Assembly: GCA_013397795.1 (NCBI GenBank)
Contig: VZTJ01004014.1
Span: forward strand, 571,367 to 635,366
Length of the DNA: 64,000 nucleotides
Direction: 5' to 3'
Source: Orthonyx spaldingii
Lineage: Eukaryota > Chordata > Aves > Passeriformes > Orthonychidae
Shown here: positions 1 to 13,400 of the stretch, piece by piece
How the letters are laid out: each line of letters opens with the position of its first letter
Numbering within the stretch: the first letter of the stretch is position 1
The notes under the pieces: generated by a model
Told to the model about the DNA's origin: nothing
What the model saw: only the letters and a program-made list of their open reading frames with translations
Databases searched by the model: none
Position numbers and translations under genes: made by a program

Positions 1-3000
1 AGGGAGAGAGCCATCTTCTTCTGCCAGCTTCTCAGGCTTGTAAGACACATCATGTTAGCCTTTTGGTGCCTTGCTGATAACCCAGGAGAAGTAGGAACAC
101 CCTACTATTCCACAGAAATGCTTGGAGTCTCAGTTGTGGCTGTCACCTCTGAGACCCCCAGGCAGAAGGAGGGGGTTTATCTGAAAGAGCTTGTCTGGGC
201 TTAAGACCCTGACTAACCAAATTCAGGGAGCAGGAACTTCTTGTGGCAGTCTTGCTCCACCTGCTAACAAATGTTGCTCCCATAGAGGTGCACTAGATAG
301 GCAAGGGAGGAGGTCCAGCCAAGTTGTTTCTCTCTTCAGTAAGGACACCATTCAAAATCTCTCAGATTTTCCCAACAAAACCTGTTTGGAAAAGACCATG
401 TTTCTGTGAAAAGATTTGCTTTTGCCAGCTTAATGTTTCCTGACTGCAGTAGTATTTCAACAGAAGACTCTGGAGGAGAGCTGGTCACATATCTTTGTCA
501 GATGTAGTCTTTATAATTGCTATGTTCCATGTCATGGTCTGGTCTTTGGTAAGGTTGGAAACTGAGGCTGCAGTGGTGAGACTTGGAAGTAGAAGAGTGG
601 CACACTTGTAATTGGGTTATGGAGACAGCTCAAATATAGTTTGCCTGGCAGCATAGACAAGGTTACTACCTGCTATGGGAAGGTTGTACAAATACTCAAT
701 TTTCCACAGGGCTAACACTTCTACAAATCATGTTAGCCTGGTACAAGCCTAAAAGAGTCAAATTGTGTATTGACTCTACAAGGCCAGAGGACTTCGAAGA
801 AACTGACTTATCAGTTGTAGCTGCCAGGTACAGCTACCACAGAAAAATGATGACTCTACTACAGCACATCTAAAGTTGTATCATGTCACCCTGGGCAAAT
901 AGAGCAGTAGAAAATTTGATGAGTCCTCCCTCTAAATCTGCCCTTGTAGATTATCCGATATAAAGCAACATAAACCAAACCTTTCTTTCGTTGTTGCACA
1001 ACAAATAAAAAAAAGCCTTCCCTGTATAGCCATCATCCTGAAAAAACTCAGTCTGTTATTCACATATTTTCCTCTCTTAGATATGAGGTTTCCACAGGGC
1101 TCAGAGAGAGGTGGATGCTTCTGAGGAGGCCAAGTCTGCCCTGGTGTCACCTGGTCCAAAGTGTGCTGCACCACGCTTTTGCAGATCACTAGGGCTGCTG
1201 ATTAACGCATGGCTGACAGAAGGTACTAGGGCCTATGGAAACTTGGCATTTCAGTCTCTTTTCAGCACACAACCTTTGTCACAGAGCAAAGGTTTCAAGG
1301 GCAATGTAACACTTGCATATTTACTTACTGCAAATGGAGGAGGTGCTGGGCTGGACAGCATACAGACTGTAAAGTCAAACATTAATTTAATACAGACACT
1401 GTATAACTTCAGACTGGCTTGGGAGCAACTAATACATAGGGATATTAAAAGCAAAAAAGCACCTAAAATTCACAGAGCTCTTTTGGTGAAACACCAATTT
1501 ACTTACAAATTGTTAGCAACCTTAACAACACAGGGACCAAACAACAAAACTAAAACATGGGAATCAGGTAACAGAGGGGAAATTTCTGTGAATCTTAAAT
1601 GGGGTTTAATTTTGTTCCAGTTCTCTTTCAACAGATGCATTTGTATTTCATCCTGCAGGGCAACGCTTGCTTTGGAAAAGAGTACAGGCAGATCTAGAGG
1701 GGCTACTGCGGAGGCTTTGAAAACTTTCCATTCCCAGTAAAGAACCTGCATCTGAACACATGGGGCTATTAGGAATATGTTTAGACCCATCCCTAAGCAA
1801 CGTGTCGTAACTACCTCCCCAGGAAATACTGGTACAGCCTTGATCTGCTCTGACAGGAGCTACATCCCTCCTCTGGAGCAAAAGGACTAGCAACTACCTG
1901 CTGCTAAAAAAGCAGGTGTGGGGGGGAAAAATAATCGCTGTGAGCTGTGGAAGATCTTTATCACAGTAGAACAGCAGAGACCTGAAGTATGAATCGAGAG
2001 CGCTCTTTCAACAGTGGCCTGAACGTGGCACACATGAGGACACCTCTTCATCTGTGGGTTTGATTGGGTGCCTGGGCCCTTGGAAGTCCTACCTGGACAT
2101 GCCAGCAGTGCAAGATCTACAGTCCTGCCATACCCACTCATCCTTTTGGTCCATAATCTAGTATCTTGTGGTAAGCTTTCAGAGCAAAATGCCCTGTAGA
2201 TATTCATCTATTGCAGAATGAATCCTCAGCACTTGACAAGGTACTCCTCTAGATGATAAAAGAGATGGTAAGAAAACTGTGGAACACGGATGCTAGCTGA
2301 TCCCAGAGCTGTTTGGCTAGTGGTTTCACTGAATAGGAGTTTCAGTCATCACTATCCCCTTGGAGGGAACAGACCTTGCAAAATACACAAGGTATGTAAG
2401 AAAACTTGCTCATGATTCACAGAGAAACCAAATATTAATGGAAAAGAACATTTGCAAGCAGTTTCCATAGAGCTGCTAACAAAGAATGGGCAACGCTGAT
2501 ACAAAACCCTATGTCAGGCTAGAAAACACCCTACAAAAGAAGTTTTTTTTAAAAAAACAAACCAACACATTTCACCTTTCTTGTTCACTCCCTTATTTGG
2601 AGCTTTTCTTTTTTTTTTTCCCAAGGAAAGTATTACAAGACATTATCATCCAAAGCTTTCAGGAAGAATTGCCTATTTTTACTCTATCTTGTTTTGTAAG
2701 ACCACGCTACGCTAGTGATTTGGCAACTTCACACTGCAGACAAATATTTCAAAATATTCCCTTCTTCTGAACACACAGCTGTTGAACCACTTTTACATGT
2801 ATTGCTGCATTTCATGGTGCCACCCACAGTTGCTCTTAGGAAAGGATCTGGGAAACCCGATGTTTTAAAATCAGAGGTGTACATATCCCATGCATTTGAT
2901 TTTAATGCAAAACTCTCTCAGCTAAGCTGCTTCTGGGATTCACTGATGGGAGAATTTTGTGTAAAGAGGGAGAATCTCAGGCTCAGGCTTTGGTGGTGCT

Positions 3001-4100
3001 GATTTAGTCAGGATCCTCACTAGACAATTGGAAGTGGTATGTGTGTTCTGTATGCTTTAGCAATGTCCTCATCTTATGCCTGGACCCTTGTACCCACTTG
3101 TGGAGATCAGGTGCAGAGAAGCAAATGGACAGGCTGTCAGTGGTCTGGGAGGAGATGCCTTCAGGAGCACCCGTGGCACCAGGACTGCCTGGCAGGCACA
3201 CCTGGCAGCCATTGGGATGGCACTGGGTGCAGGTAGCAGTGTCTGTAGGGCATTGGTGTGTAGGGACCATTACATTAATTGATTTATTATCTATTATTTA
3301 TCCTTATGTCAAGATACATTAGGTTTTAAAATGCTTTGTGAGAGCTGACTGGACATGTGGTGCTCTAAAAAGTAAGAATTTCTAATGAAACAAAATATAT
3401 GTGTTGCCAACAATACCTTAATTCTACTTTCTTGGGCATTAACATTGGAACTGAAAGTAGCCTGTAGCCATTTTAGCATTGAGCATTCTTCTTATATTGT
3501 CCTTAGCACTTTATGTTAAGTTTGGGCAAATATTTGCTCTCACATTCAGTTCCTAACATTTGGTGACATAAAACATCTTCATTAGACTCCACAAGAGCAG
3601 CTAGTTGCCTTGAATGAACCCCAGGAGACAAGTAAGGTTTCTAATTTAAAATAATACGTGAGAAGATAGTACATACAGAGATTTTATAGCTGAATGGAAA
3701 AGAATGGGTCTGAATCAGCCTTTCCAGAACATACTGCCAAGATGATGAATGAAATATTTTTATTCTTATTTGCTTTACTCAAAATCTCAGAGGAGATATT
3801 GATACAGATCTCTGTGAGGCCAGTTCCTGAGGACTGTACTTACATATTTGGAAGCTATTATTAACTTAATTATCTCCATGCAGCCCAAAACATCCCAAAG
3901 CTTCAGTACACAGATGCCTTTTACAGCACATCCACCTCGTCACCAAATTCAAGGCACAAGAGAAAACATTTGTAGATGAGTGGGATGAAAATCTGAAGGT
4001 TGGACTCACAGTGGATCTCTTGCTTTGTAGTGTTCCTATCATCTGCCTATATGAGGTGTCTGGATGCCTCTCACTTCTCTCTTTTAGTGGAACCCAATGA
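1..4100. other. Unassigned non-coding sequence
   Basis: I see no recognisable gene or transposon here. The sequence is ordinary mixed-composition DNA with short T runs (for example near 2530 and 2608). Its only notable item is a 630-base open frame at 1111-1740, described separately. The tract at about 3000-3260 is somewhat GC-richer but shows no exon-like structure. Confidence 0.5.
1111..1740 (+). other. Long open frame, 209 codons, probably chance
   Basis: This is the longest ATG-to-stop frame in the window. The predicted protein has no signal peptide, no clear membrane segment and no motif I recognise; it is a mixed Ser/Thr/Leu/Lys-rich composition. The start ATG lies in a weak context just after a G-rich stretch. 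I see no TATA box or CpG island upstream, although an AATAAA-like word is absent downstream as well. In 64 kb of vertebrate DNA read in six frames a frame of this size can arise by chance, so I do not call it a gene. It could also be part of a long non-coding RNA. Confidence 0.12.
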
Positions 4101-5390
4101 AGAGTTCCTTCCTAGAAACAGCAGAATGGGCAAGACACAGCTGGAGGTAGATGGGTTACCACAAAAACGTGAGTTAGTTGAGGATGTTAAGGATAGAGTC
4201 AGTGACTTGATAATTGTCTGAAAGGAAGTTAAGAGAAAATCACGGAGATTAACAGACATGGTTCAGGAGGAACAGGACATTGGGAACTGCTTACAGGGCA
4301 AGTGATAGCTGCAGAGAAACATGGGGTAGAGCTGGAAGGCATCTTGTGGGTAGAAGAGATAAAAGAAAATCCACAGTTTCTGAAGGGAAAAAAATAGAAT
4401 GGGGCAACCCAGCTGCTGGAGTAAAATAAGTTGTTTTGGAGGGACAGCTGATGAGACATAGTAATGCTTGTGAGAAGGGAGAAAATGAGGGCTGAATTGG
4501 AAAGAGGAAGTAGTAAATACAGGATGTACACATGATGGCTCTGAAGGAGTGCGTATGAGTCAGTTAAAATCATAGCATACTGGAAGATCATAACCAAAAG
4601 GACACCTAGTCCCTGGGTGGAGGGAGAATTGGTGGGTAGTGTGCTTTCAACCCATGCATCTGGCACCACTGTACTGAGTGCTGGAAGCCGTACTGCACAA
4701 AGGTTGAAGAAATGGAGTCCATCTAGAGAGGGTAATGGAAAAGAGTCAGAGGTGGCAGTGCAATGGAGCCTGACCACATAAAAACAGGGATATTAGGGAC
4801 AAAGTTCCTTGTGTGGTGGAGCTGGTCTTGGGACAGTTGGAAGGATGCAAACTGTTCAAGAGGAACTGGTGGGAAAACCAAAGTGATGAGAGCTCAGAGG
4901 TTTAAAGATCAGAAAATAAACTGCCTATGGGGATCTGATCAGTCAGGGGGCATTTTTGTGACCAGGGTGAAGTCTTGTTTTACTTTCATGAAGTCAAGCA
5001 AAGCAATGAGGCTGAGAAGGCAGAAAGCTAATTGGGACATGGGACATCAAATGACAATCACTGTGCTGAGAAACAAGAGATCTTTGGGGCAGCTGGAGAG
5101 AGCCTGAGGTGCAAAATTTTGGGAGGAAAACAATGGGGAGCAGTGTGTCTGCAGGTGGTTGACCAGGGGGAGGAAAGAGAGGCAGTGCTGGGTGCAAGCT
5201 GCAGGGACTTGAGCTTGTTAACCCTTGTTGACAAACAGTGGTGCAGTGTCAGAAATGGGTGGGCGCTGTGGCTGCTGCTGCCACTGCCAAGGCAACAGGG
5301 AGGGCTGGGGAGGGCAGGTCTGGCTGCTGCCAGGGTGAAAGGAGGAGCGGGAACTGGAGAGGTTGCAGTTGAGGAAGAAAAATGTAAAAT
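4101..5390. other. Strand-asymmetric purine-rich block
   Basis: The plus strand is strongly enriched in A and G (many GGAAG, GAGAAA and GGAGG words), so the minus strand is pyrimidine-rich. Stop codons are sparse on the minus strand, which leaves a 182-codon open frame (4229-4777) with a hydrophobic, Ser/Leu/Phe-rich translation. That composition is what CT-rich DNA gives when translated, so I read the frame as a by-product of skew. The block could be an old, unclassified dispersed repeat or simply a skewed segment. No known repeat was recognised. Confidence 0.3.
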
Positions 5391-6392
5391 GAACCTTTTT
5401 CCTGTTTATAATAAAAATACCCTCAAGCAGATTTTCATACTAATTAGAAATATTCATGTAAAAGGCACCTAGGAGAACCAGCAATACCCTCTCTACAATA
5501 GCTACATCACATGTGCAAACAAAATATGTTGCTAAACTTGTTTTCTTCTATGTAAGGACTAAAACCAGATATCATTTACTCCTATGCACACACAAACAGT
5601 AATAGTTTATGCTTGTAGAGTTCCCATCTATTGTAAGAAAGCTGGAGAGCTGAGCAACACAATGTTCTGTACCAGAAAACTGCAGCATTTAGCCAGTTTA
5701 TCAGTTCCCCAGAGTAATTTTATGCTATTTCTATTTTTTAAACCTTCTGTTAACACTGAGAGTGGATTTGTTTTTCCATGCAAAGAAATTATTTAAGAGA
5801 AATCTGTAATGCCTACTCTGGCAAGCACATTGATGCATTTTCTGAGCTCAGTGGCAAATTGGTCTCCAATCTGGCTGTCCTGAGGCAAGCAGCATGGCTA
5901 GTGAGAAAATCATGATTCAAACTCCCAAGTCACAAAATCCATCTTGCTCCTGCTTAAGATTTTAGAATTTAAAAATCTTTCACCAGATTATGCAAAATTC
6001 ACTTTATAACATTTCATCTTAAGCAGACACTGTATTTTGAGAGCTGACATATAGAACCCTGCTCTACTCGCTACTATGAAATCACGAGCTGTTCTATACA
6101 TGTATTTCAGTGTAAAAAGTGCTATCTACTTATAAGCTCAGTCACAGATATTTATGGTTGGCTGGGTCTCAATACAGCTTAGCTGCAGGCTACAACTCAG
6201 ATTTGAGGTTTGGGCTTCATTTATATTAAAACTGGAATTACACATTGTGCTCTCACTAATCTTTGCACAAGATGGAGAGACTCTCAGGATCAGCTTGTTC
6301 TTGAAGTCTTTCTGCTTAGAACAAAACTTCTCAGAGGACAACAGTTTGCACTTGAGTTGAGCTTCATCTGTACCAGGGCCTGATCTTATAAT
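5391..6392. other. Unassigned non-coding sequence
   Basis: AT-rich unique-looking DNA lying between the purine-rich block and the CR1 insertion. No exon, repeat or regulatory pattern stands out. Confidence 0.5.
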
Positions 6393-6724
6393 CCTAGAAT
6401 TACAGAATCATAGAATAATTTGGGTTGGAAGGGACCTTTAAAGGACACCTAGTCCAGCCCCTTCAATGAATAGATACATCAACTTGATCAGTTTGGTCAG
6501 ACCCCTGTTCAACTTGAATTTGAACATTGCAGGGATGAAGCATCTGATATCTCTCTGGGCAACATGTTCCAGCATTGTACCACCATTATAATAAAAAATT
6601 TCTCCCTTATATCTAATCTGCATTTACCCTCTTTTACCTTAAAACCATTACCCTTGTTCTATTGTAACAGGCCCTGCTAAAAATCTGTCCCCATCTTTCT
6701 CCCTTTAGCTACTGGAAGGTGCTA

Positions 6725-6955
6725 TCAGATCTCTCCAGTGCCTTCTCCTGGCTGAACAACCTGAACTCTCAGATTTTCCTCACAGGAGAGGTGATCCAGC
6801 CCTCTGACCATCTTCATGGCCCTCCTCTGGACTTGCTCCAACACGTCAATGTCCTTCCTCTGCTGAGACCTCCAGAGATGAATGCAGTACTGCAGGTGTG
6901 GTTTCATGGGAGTGGAGTAGAGAGGAAGAATCACCTCCCTCGGCCTATTGGCCAC
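6725..6955 (-). pseudogene. CR1 ORF2 C-terminal coding remnant
   Basis: Open segment of 76 codons inside the CR1 element. The translation starts MANRPREVILPLYS and matches the conserved region after the polymerase core of CR1 ORF2 proteins. The domain normally belongs to a roughly 900-residue endonuclease/reverse-transcriptase polyprotein that primes and copies CR1 RNA at the insertion site. Only this fragment is open; the frame is lost on both sides. The ATG at 6955 is an internal methionine codon, not a real start. Confidence 0.88.
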
Positions 6956-7281
6956 ATTTCTCTTGATGCAGCCCAGGCTGTGGTTGGCTTACTGGTCTTT
7001 GAGAGGACATTGCCAGCTCGTGTCCAGCCTCTTACCCACCAGCACTCCCAAGTCCTTCTCCACAGAGCCATTCTCAATTCCTTCATCTCCTAGCCTGTGC
7101 TGATATCAGGGGCTTCCCTGACACAGGTGCAGCACTTGCACTTAGCCTTGTTGAGCCTCATGATGTTCCCATGGGCTCACTTCTCGAGCTTGTCGGTCCC
7201 TAGGGATGGTATCCCATCCCTCAGGCACATGAACTGCACGACTCAGCTTGGCACCATCTGCAAATTTGCTGAGGGTGCACT

Positions 7282-7363
7282 CTATGGCTTTTTGCTTTCA
7301 AAACAGTCCCCTAAGCAGTGAGGATTTAAACACCTGAAATTATTTAATTTGATTCAACACAAC
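7282..7363. other. Interruption inside CR1 element
   Basis: CR1-like sequence stops after 'GAGGGTGCACTC' and resumes about 80 bases later at the CR1-like 'GAAGATATTGAACAGCAC'. In CR1 consensus sequences these two pieces lie only a few tens of bases apart. The intervening bases are AT-rich and do not resemble any element I know. It may be a small insertion or local divergence. Confidence 0.4.
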
Positions 7364-7425
7364 TCCATTTATTCCATGAAGATATTGAACAGCACTGAAA
7401 TTTTGCCTTTATTGTGGACTCCTAC

Positions 7426-10400
7426 CTGTATCATTTTTATGCCCATCAGTCACGGAAAACTACATTTTTTTACTGTTTTTTAAACAACAAAATAGATGTA
7501 TGAAAACAGTTGTTCAGAAATAACATACAGAGTCCTAAATGGATGTCACAGACCACTGTGGAGGGAGATGGCAAATTGTATTTCAATGATTACCAAGAGT
7601 CCAAGCATCACCAGATTATGAGAAAGGTCTTAAAAGATGCCTTAGTAAAGATTGCTAGGCACAGTCTAAGAGTCACTCAATTTATTACCATCAAAATATC
7701 AAATATTTGAACCCAAACTGTTAGTGTCCTATCTCCAAGTGTGAGAACAGTGCTGCAAACATGTTAGCAGGAATTTTTTGTGATTGACTGTACTTTCCTT
7801 TTTTTTTTTCCCGCAATTTATCACCTGAATCTAGACTGAAGCTTAATTGGTAGTTTGCAATAATCCTGAAGTATTCTGCAGTGATAATCAGTATTTCATG
7901 TTATAGCTGCGTACTTGTGGGCTTTCAAATCCTCTTAACGGTGTACATTTCCCTAGCCTTTCCCTTGAAGGAATCCCAGCTAACTCGTTTTTCACATGGT
8001 GCTTTCACCTCCTTTGATATACAGTCAGCTCTGAAGGAGAACACTGAAATGATTAAAGTCAGAAATTAAAAAATAATACTTGGTTTCACTCAGGTTACTG
8101 TGACCATTTTGAGTGATAGGATAGCCATTTATCTGATCTCACACATTAGTCAGATACTGGTTTAAAATGTAGGGATGGGAAACTGAGTGTCTTGGCCACT
8201 TCTAAAGATTTTCTTCTTATTAAAGGACAATACTGTATCCAGACAAAGACTACCAGCAGCAAGCACCATTCATCATAGGAAAAGTCAGAATGTTCTCATC
8301 TATTTAATTATTAAAAGTGAAAGTGACTCCAGATCATGAAAGTGATTCCATACCTTCACCATTGCTTGGGCTGGAAGTGGGGACACAAGACTGCTCAAAA
8401 GTGAACAACTGCAGAGGACAAGAACAGGTCCAACACAACTAGGAGCAACGTCTTTGCTGTGTTTTGCTTGGGGCCAGCCAAGGCTGCTCAAAATTTCCTA
8501 TTTGCCACTTATACTTGCTTCATTATAAGTAATAAATTATCTCCTGCTAGACACTGGGTCTGTTCAAGCCAAGGTAAGAATTGCCATTGTAGAGTCTTTG
8601 CAGAGATCGGGCACAGAAACAGTGTGAGCCTGCCCTCCCAGCTGGCACCAGCTCTGAGCAGCCTCACTCTTCTCTGCAAGCTCATTTCTAGGCTGGGGCA
8701 CTAGTTCAAGAGCTGGACCTGACAGCCTGCCACCAGGCAGATCTCCTGTGATCCTACCTCCACCCCGGCATTCGCTCCCAGCATGGCCAGGAGGGTGCTG
8801 GGAGAGCAGCCAGAGCTGGGGAGTGCCTGCCACCCCACCTGGGCTGAGGTGTAACCCCAACACATCCAGGGGAAAGGTAAGGTGTTTCTTCATGAGAGGC
8901 CTCTCTCAGGAGCAAAGGCGATGGCATGTTGGAACACTGTCACTCCTAGATACAAACGAGTGAGGGCAACTCAGCCAATCTAAATAAACAAATAGAAGCA
9001 CAGAGGGAGGAAAAATTGCACCTTTTGGATTTGCTGCTATTCTTCATGTGCACATTTGACACTTAGATGTTATTACAGTGGATGCCATGGTTCAGCTAGT
9101 GATTGAATCCAAGTTACGGAGCCCATTTCTTCTTCTTCACTGATGTCACTTTGTGGGTAGGTTGAATACAATTTCATTCACTTGTGGGTAAGTAAATCAT
9201 CAGTGAAAATCTTTATTTTCTCACAGTGCTAAATCCACTAAAAACATGAACCAGGCAGAGTATTGATGAATATAAGCTTGTGAGATCACACTGTGTATGA
9301 GCCTGAAATTCCAGATTGTGAATCAGTCTGTGGACTGTGTGGCAGAGTCTGTAGTGATCCTTTGCACAAAAATGGATTACGACTTGTTGAAACTTCATTC
9401 TCATCAGTGTGTTAGTCAACGTTTTGGGTGTTAGCATCTTGCTGATTGCATTCTTTGTTAAGGAACAGTAAATAAAATGGTGGTGTATAGCTCCTTTGGT
9501 GTGCAGATTTCCCACCTGTGATGCTGTATCTCTGAGGGGAGAAGCAAAGGAGAGATGGATTTATAACCCAAGAGTTGTACCAAGAAATTGGCACTGTTAA
9601 AACAAAATTCACTCTATCCCTGCACTACTCATGATGATGTTGGCTATCAGGAGTTCTGCAAGTTTCTGGACTTCTGCAGCCATTAGAGGTGCTGGTGGGT
9701 ATTCTGAGAGAATTTACTTCTAGTGAACAAACAGTCTAACATGTCCCATGCCCTGGGTTAGCATCCCTTGAGTGTTGTATGGGATAAGCCAACATGGGGA
9801 ATCCATGTCTGTTTAGTCCTAGAGCTCTGTTCCTTCCATATGATAATTGGAAATGGAGGCGAGGGGGTTGTACCATCCCTTGCCACCTGTAGGCCTATAT
9901 GAAGTAGTATGTACAAGGAAGGAAAGAAGAAAAATGATGTTCCAGAGAAGGTGAGAGGAATTCTCATGGCCTCATTAAAAACACATTCCTGGGAAACTGA
10001 TTTCTAGAAACTAAACTGTCTATTGATTTCATTCCAGCTGAGTGAAGAAGGAAATGGTGGGACTATGGCAGTCACTCAAAAAGAGGTTTCAGCCCTATCA
10101 TATTTTGGTGACATTCTTTTAGAAACCTGTGGCTCCAAGATCCTTTTTGCCTTGTGAATAAGATGCTGAAGGAATATCCAAGCTAAATGTCTTAATTTCT
10201 AACCTAAAGAAAAATACCATGTTCCGTCATGCAAATTCGTGTATCAGTCAGAATACACCAGCATCCCTGGGATATCAGATCATGGTTTGACACAACTTCT
10301 TTTAACCTAATGAGTCCACATTCTTTATTAAAACAAATCAGTACTGTTCCACTGGAGTCAAGTTAGTGGTATTGTTTCAGATATGTTCTTACACTGTGCT

Positions 10401-13400
10401 TGTCAGCTGAGGGCTTCACAGCAGAGCTTCAAGCAACGTGACTAATACAGGAATAAATTGCTTTATCCCCTCTGAAACAAAACCTAGAAGTGCTACAGCA
10501 GTTAATGCACCTTAAAAAATGCATATATCGTTTATAAAACTTCTTATAAAAACCTGTGTTCCAGGCAATACAGATATGTCCAGATCTCAAAAAAAGCCCA
10601 TGTGAAAACATGCCTTCGCTCCCTGCAGCCACAGAAGATAAGTGCACATCTTATGACAACATGCATCCATGCACAGATTTGACACAATTCTCATGATTTT
10701 GTGTATGTATGAGTGCACAAAAACTGCAGTATCCCTTTTTAAGGAAGTATTTGTAAATAAAATTTATTTATTGTATTTTTAAAATTTTAGAATATTTATT
10801 TAAATAATTTTTTACAATTACTAAGCTGTAGGAATATCAGAGTGGTTTTTTTCTTATTTCATAACACATATTTGCATGTACTTTGCCACATCGGCCCTCA
10901 GATGATAAACCTACAAAACACAGTGGGCCAGAAACAGCTTGTCAGAGTTTCCCCTCCTCACAGCTTCAGACTTTAAGGCAATGAAACTGCACTGATGTTT
11001 TTAACAAAGTGCTTATCTTTGCTGCAGTATAAGAGAGGGGGATAAATACTTTTTTTGGTGGTATTCTGAAGATAAGCAAGTTAATTTAAACTACTGAGTA
11101 TAATGTTTCTTGCTATATGTTCTCAAGCACAAGGGCAATCCAAGTTTTGCTGTATTGCTGTGATGTGTTACTTATTTAGAGGAAAGGAAGAACTTGGGGT
11201 CATTTGTTAATCCACAAACCTTTCAAAAATTATTTTAGTTTCATAAAAGAAAGCACAGAGCTCAGTTCTGAGTCTTCCTATGCTCAAAATGAGGGACAAG
11301 GTGGGACAGAAGAGACAGAGAAGGTCCTTTTGGCTAGGGCAATCTTGTCAGGCTAGTTTAACAGGGTTAAAAAATCATCCTAGCGTAAATAAATGGGAGC
11401 ACTACAGTACACAGCTTCACAAAGCATAGCCTGCAACTCACTGGACCCCAGACAAAATACATAGACAAAATATCATGCAATGCTGCTCTTGCCACTGAGG
11501 CCTATGCCTGTGTCTTCCTATGCATCTGGTAACTATAGCCTTGGTGTAGCTGACAGAATGACCTGCTTCCCAGAGGTACTGTGGCACCACTGCTCCCTGC
11601 AGTGCTCTCCCCTCCAGCTCAGGCACACATGGGAAGACAGAGCACCTTGAATTTATCTACACATCAGAAAACTGGTACACAATTGGCTCATGATTCAAAT
11701 AAAAATATAAGAACAGTGTTTTTATTTCAGATTTTTGGGGCTCATGTAGCCCAGTAACCTGTCTGCAGCAGTGACCAAAAACTGACCCCTGAAGAACAGC
11801 AAGAACAGGATGAACATAATTGATCTTTTCTGCAAGTTCCCTCCCAAGCTCCAACCATTTTCACCTCAGGGGACTCCTCCAACCTGATCTAGTTTGCCCA
11901 GTGGTGGATCTCTCTTCCAAGCACTTTCCCAGTCTTCCCCTGAGTGTCTGAAAAAAATTGTTGCAACTGTCATACCCTTTGGTAAAGAGTTTCACAAATC
12001 CAGTATTTGCTGCATGAATAAATATCTTCTTTTATTCTGAAAATGGCTTCTAAATCTTTGTCTAACAGTCACTGCCTCTTGCATTGGGAGAGACTGTTAA
12101 CAGCTTACCCCAAACCACACACTTCATACCACCCCAGATTTTATAGACCTGAATCAAAGAAACCCCCGTGGTGGTCTCTGCCTCAGCCTACTCAGCCAGA
12201 AGCTGACTATCACATGTGTTTTGGCTGCCTTTTTCCAAGGGATTAGGGAATTTACTAAAATGGTCTTGTTGCCCAGGGTCCCTGCACATCCTTGTGGCAA
12301 AACTTCAGCCCTCACTCACTGGTTGGTCATTGAGCATGTCAAGCACAACAGCCACACAAAGCTTGGTGTGGGCCACTGGTCCCAAATATTTAATTGTCAG
12401 AGTGTGAGTGCCGAATTGCTCTCTTCATGGTACTCTGCGAAGTACCAAAGATTCTGCTTTACCTGGTGTATGAAACTTGGGATATTAAAGCTAAGATCCC
12501 CTCATTTCTTAGGTCCACTCAGTAGCTTTTAATTATATTACCTGACATTATGTTTCCCTTCCATCACATCATTCTGCCACATTTTAATTTGCCTTATGGC
12601 TTGCTTTCAGTTAGCTGTAAGTAAGCAGAACACAGACCTTTCAATGGTCATCAACACTGCAAGCACTCATATGTCTGCATGTGATGCTACTGAGTAAGTT
12701 TTTCAATTGCCCTCTGAAAGCCAAAAATTCAGGATGAGCTCAGTCAGCAGACTTTTTTAAAAGCTGGCTTCCTAAGGAACGATTTCTAATGCACCATGTT
12801 TTTGCTATTTTAACTTCTCTCAGTAAGTGGGCTGTAATGGAAATCCTGCCTGATCAAGCAGATCTTGTTCAGGCAACATACCTTCAATTGATTTTACATC
12901 CATTCATCAAAATAATTTGCTTTAAAAACTGATTTCAAGTCTAGCTAGAACACAACAAAATATGTTTAAAGCGGGTACCTCGTATTTACATATGCACCAT
13001 ATGCCTACCCAGTTTACCTCTCGTACTGGGACAGGGGAGCATTTATAATTATTTATGGTAGGGGCAACTCATCATAACCACATCTGTAAAAAACAGCTTG
13101 GCCAGTCATATTCCTCCCAGGTCTATGAAGCATCCCAAAAGCATGTCCCGCCCTGCTCACTATGCAGACCTTCCAGTCATCTGTTCCCCTGCTGAGGCAG
13201 GGCCACTCAGCCCTGAGAGTAAGCACTGGCATCCTGAAGAAGAGCAGCTGGAGCCAGGAATGAATATGTGGAGAACGTTGGGACAAAGGTATCAAATACC
13301 TCAGGTTAATTGGCAATCAATTAAAGCTAATGCCTAGGAAAGCTCTCATGATATTTCAAACTCAGGGCTGAAAGTGGTAGATATAGAGGGCTCACCTCTC

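Larger units (their letters stand above)
6393..7425 (-). mobile_element. CR1 LINE, 5'-truncated, decayed reverse transcriptase
   Basis: The plus-strand left edge reads 'ACAGAATCATAGAATAA' followed by 'GGTTGGAAGGGACCT', which is the complement of the avian CR1 3' end. The element therefore lies on the minus strand with its 3' end at about 6393. Reading the minus strand upstream, 6955-6725 encodes the C-terminal part of the CR1 ORF2 protein; 'PREVILPLYS' and 'PHLQYC' are family-typical. Further upstream, near 7280-7230, the frame reads 'KFADGAKL', a decayed form of the catalytic FADD box of the reverse transcriptase. Stops and frameshifts break the reading frame. Similarity drops at about 7282 and resumes with a CR1-like stretch at about 7364-7425 ('ATGAAGATATTGAACAGCAC'), so about 80 bases of foreign or heavily diverged DNA lie inside. 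The 5' part of the LINE, including the endonuclease, is absent, which is usual for CR1. The element is not mobile. The right boundary is uncertain by some tens of bases. Confidence 0.95.

Noticed and set aside
4229..4777. 182-codon hydrophobic minus-strand frame as a membrane protein gene
   Set aside because: The CT-rich strand explains both the lack of stops and the hydrophobic residues; no family features or splice sites were seen.
6719..7093. 124-codon plus-strand frame
   Set aside because: It is the antisense of the CR1 reverse-transcriptase remnant.
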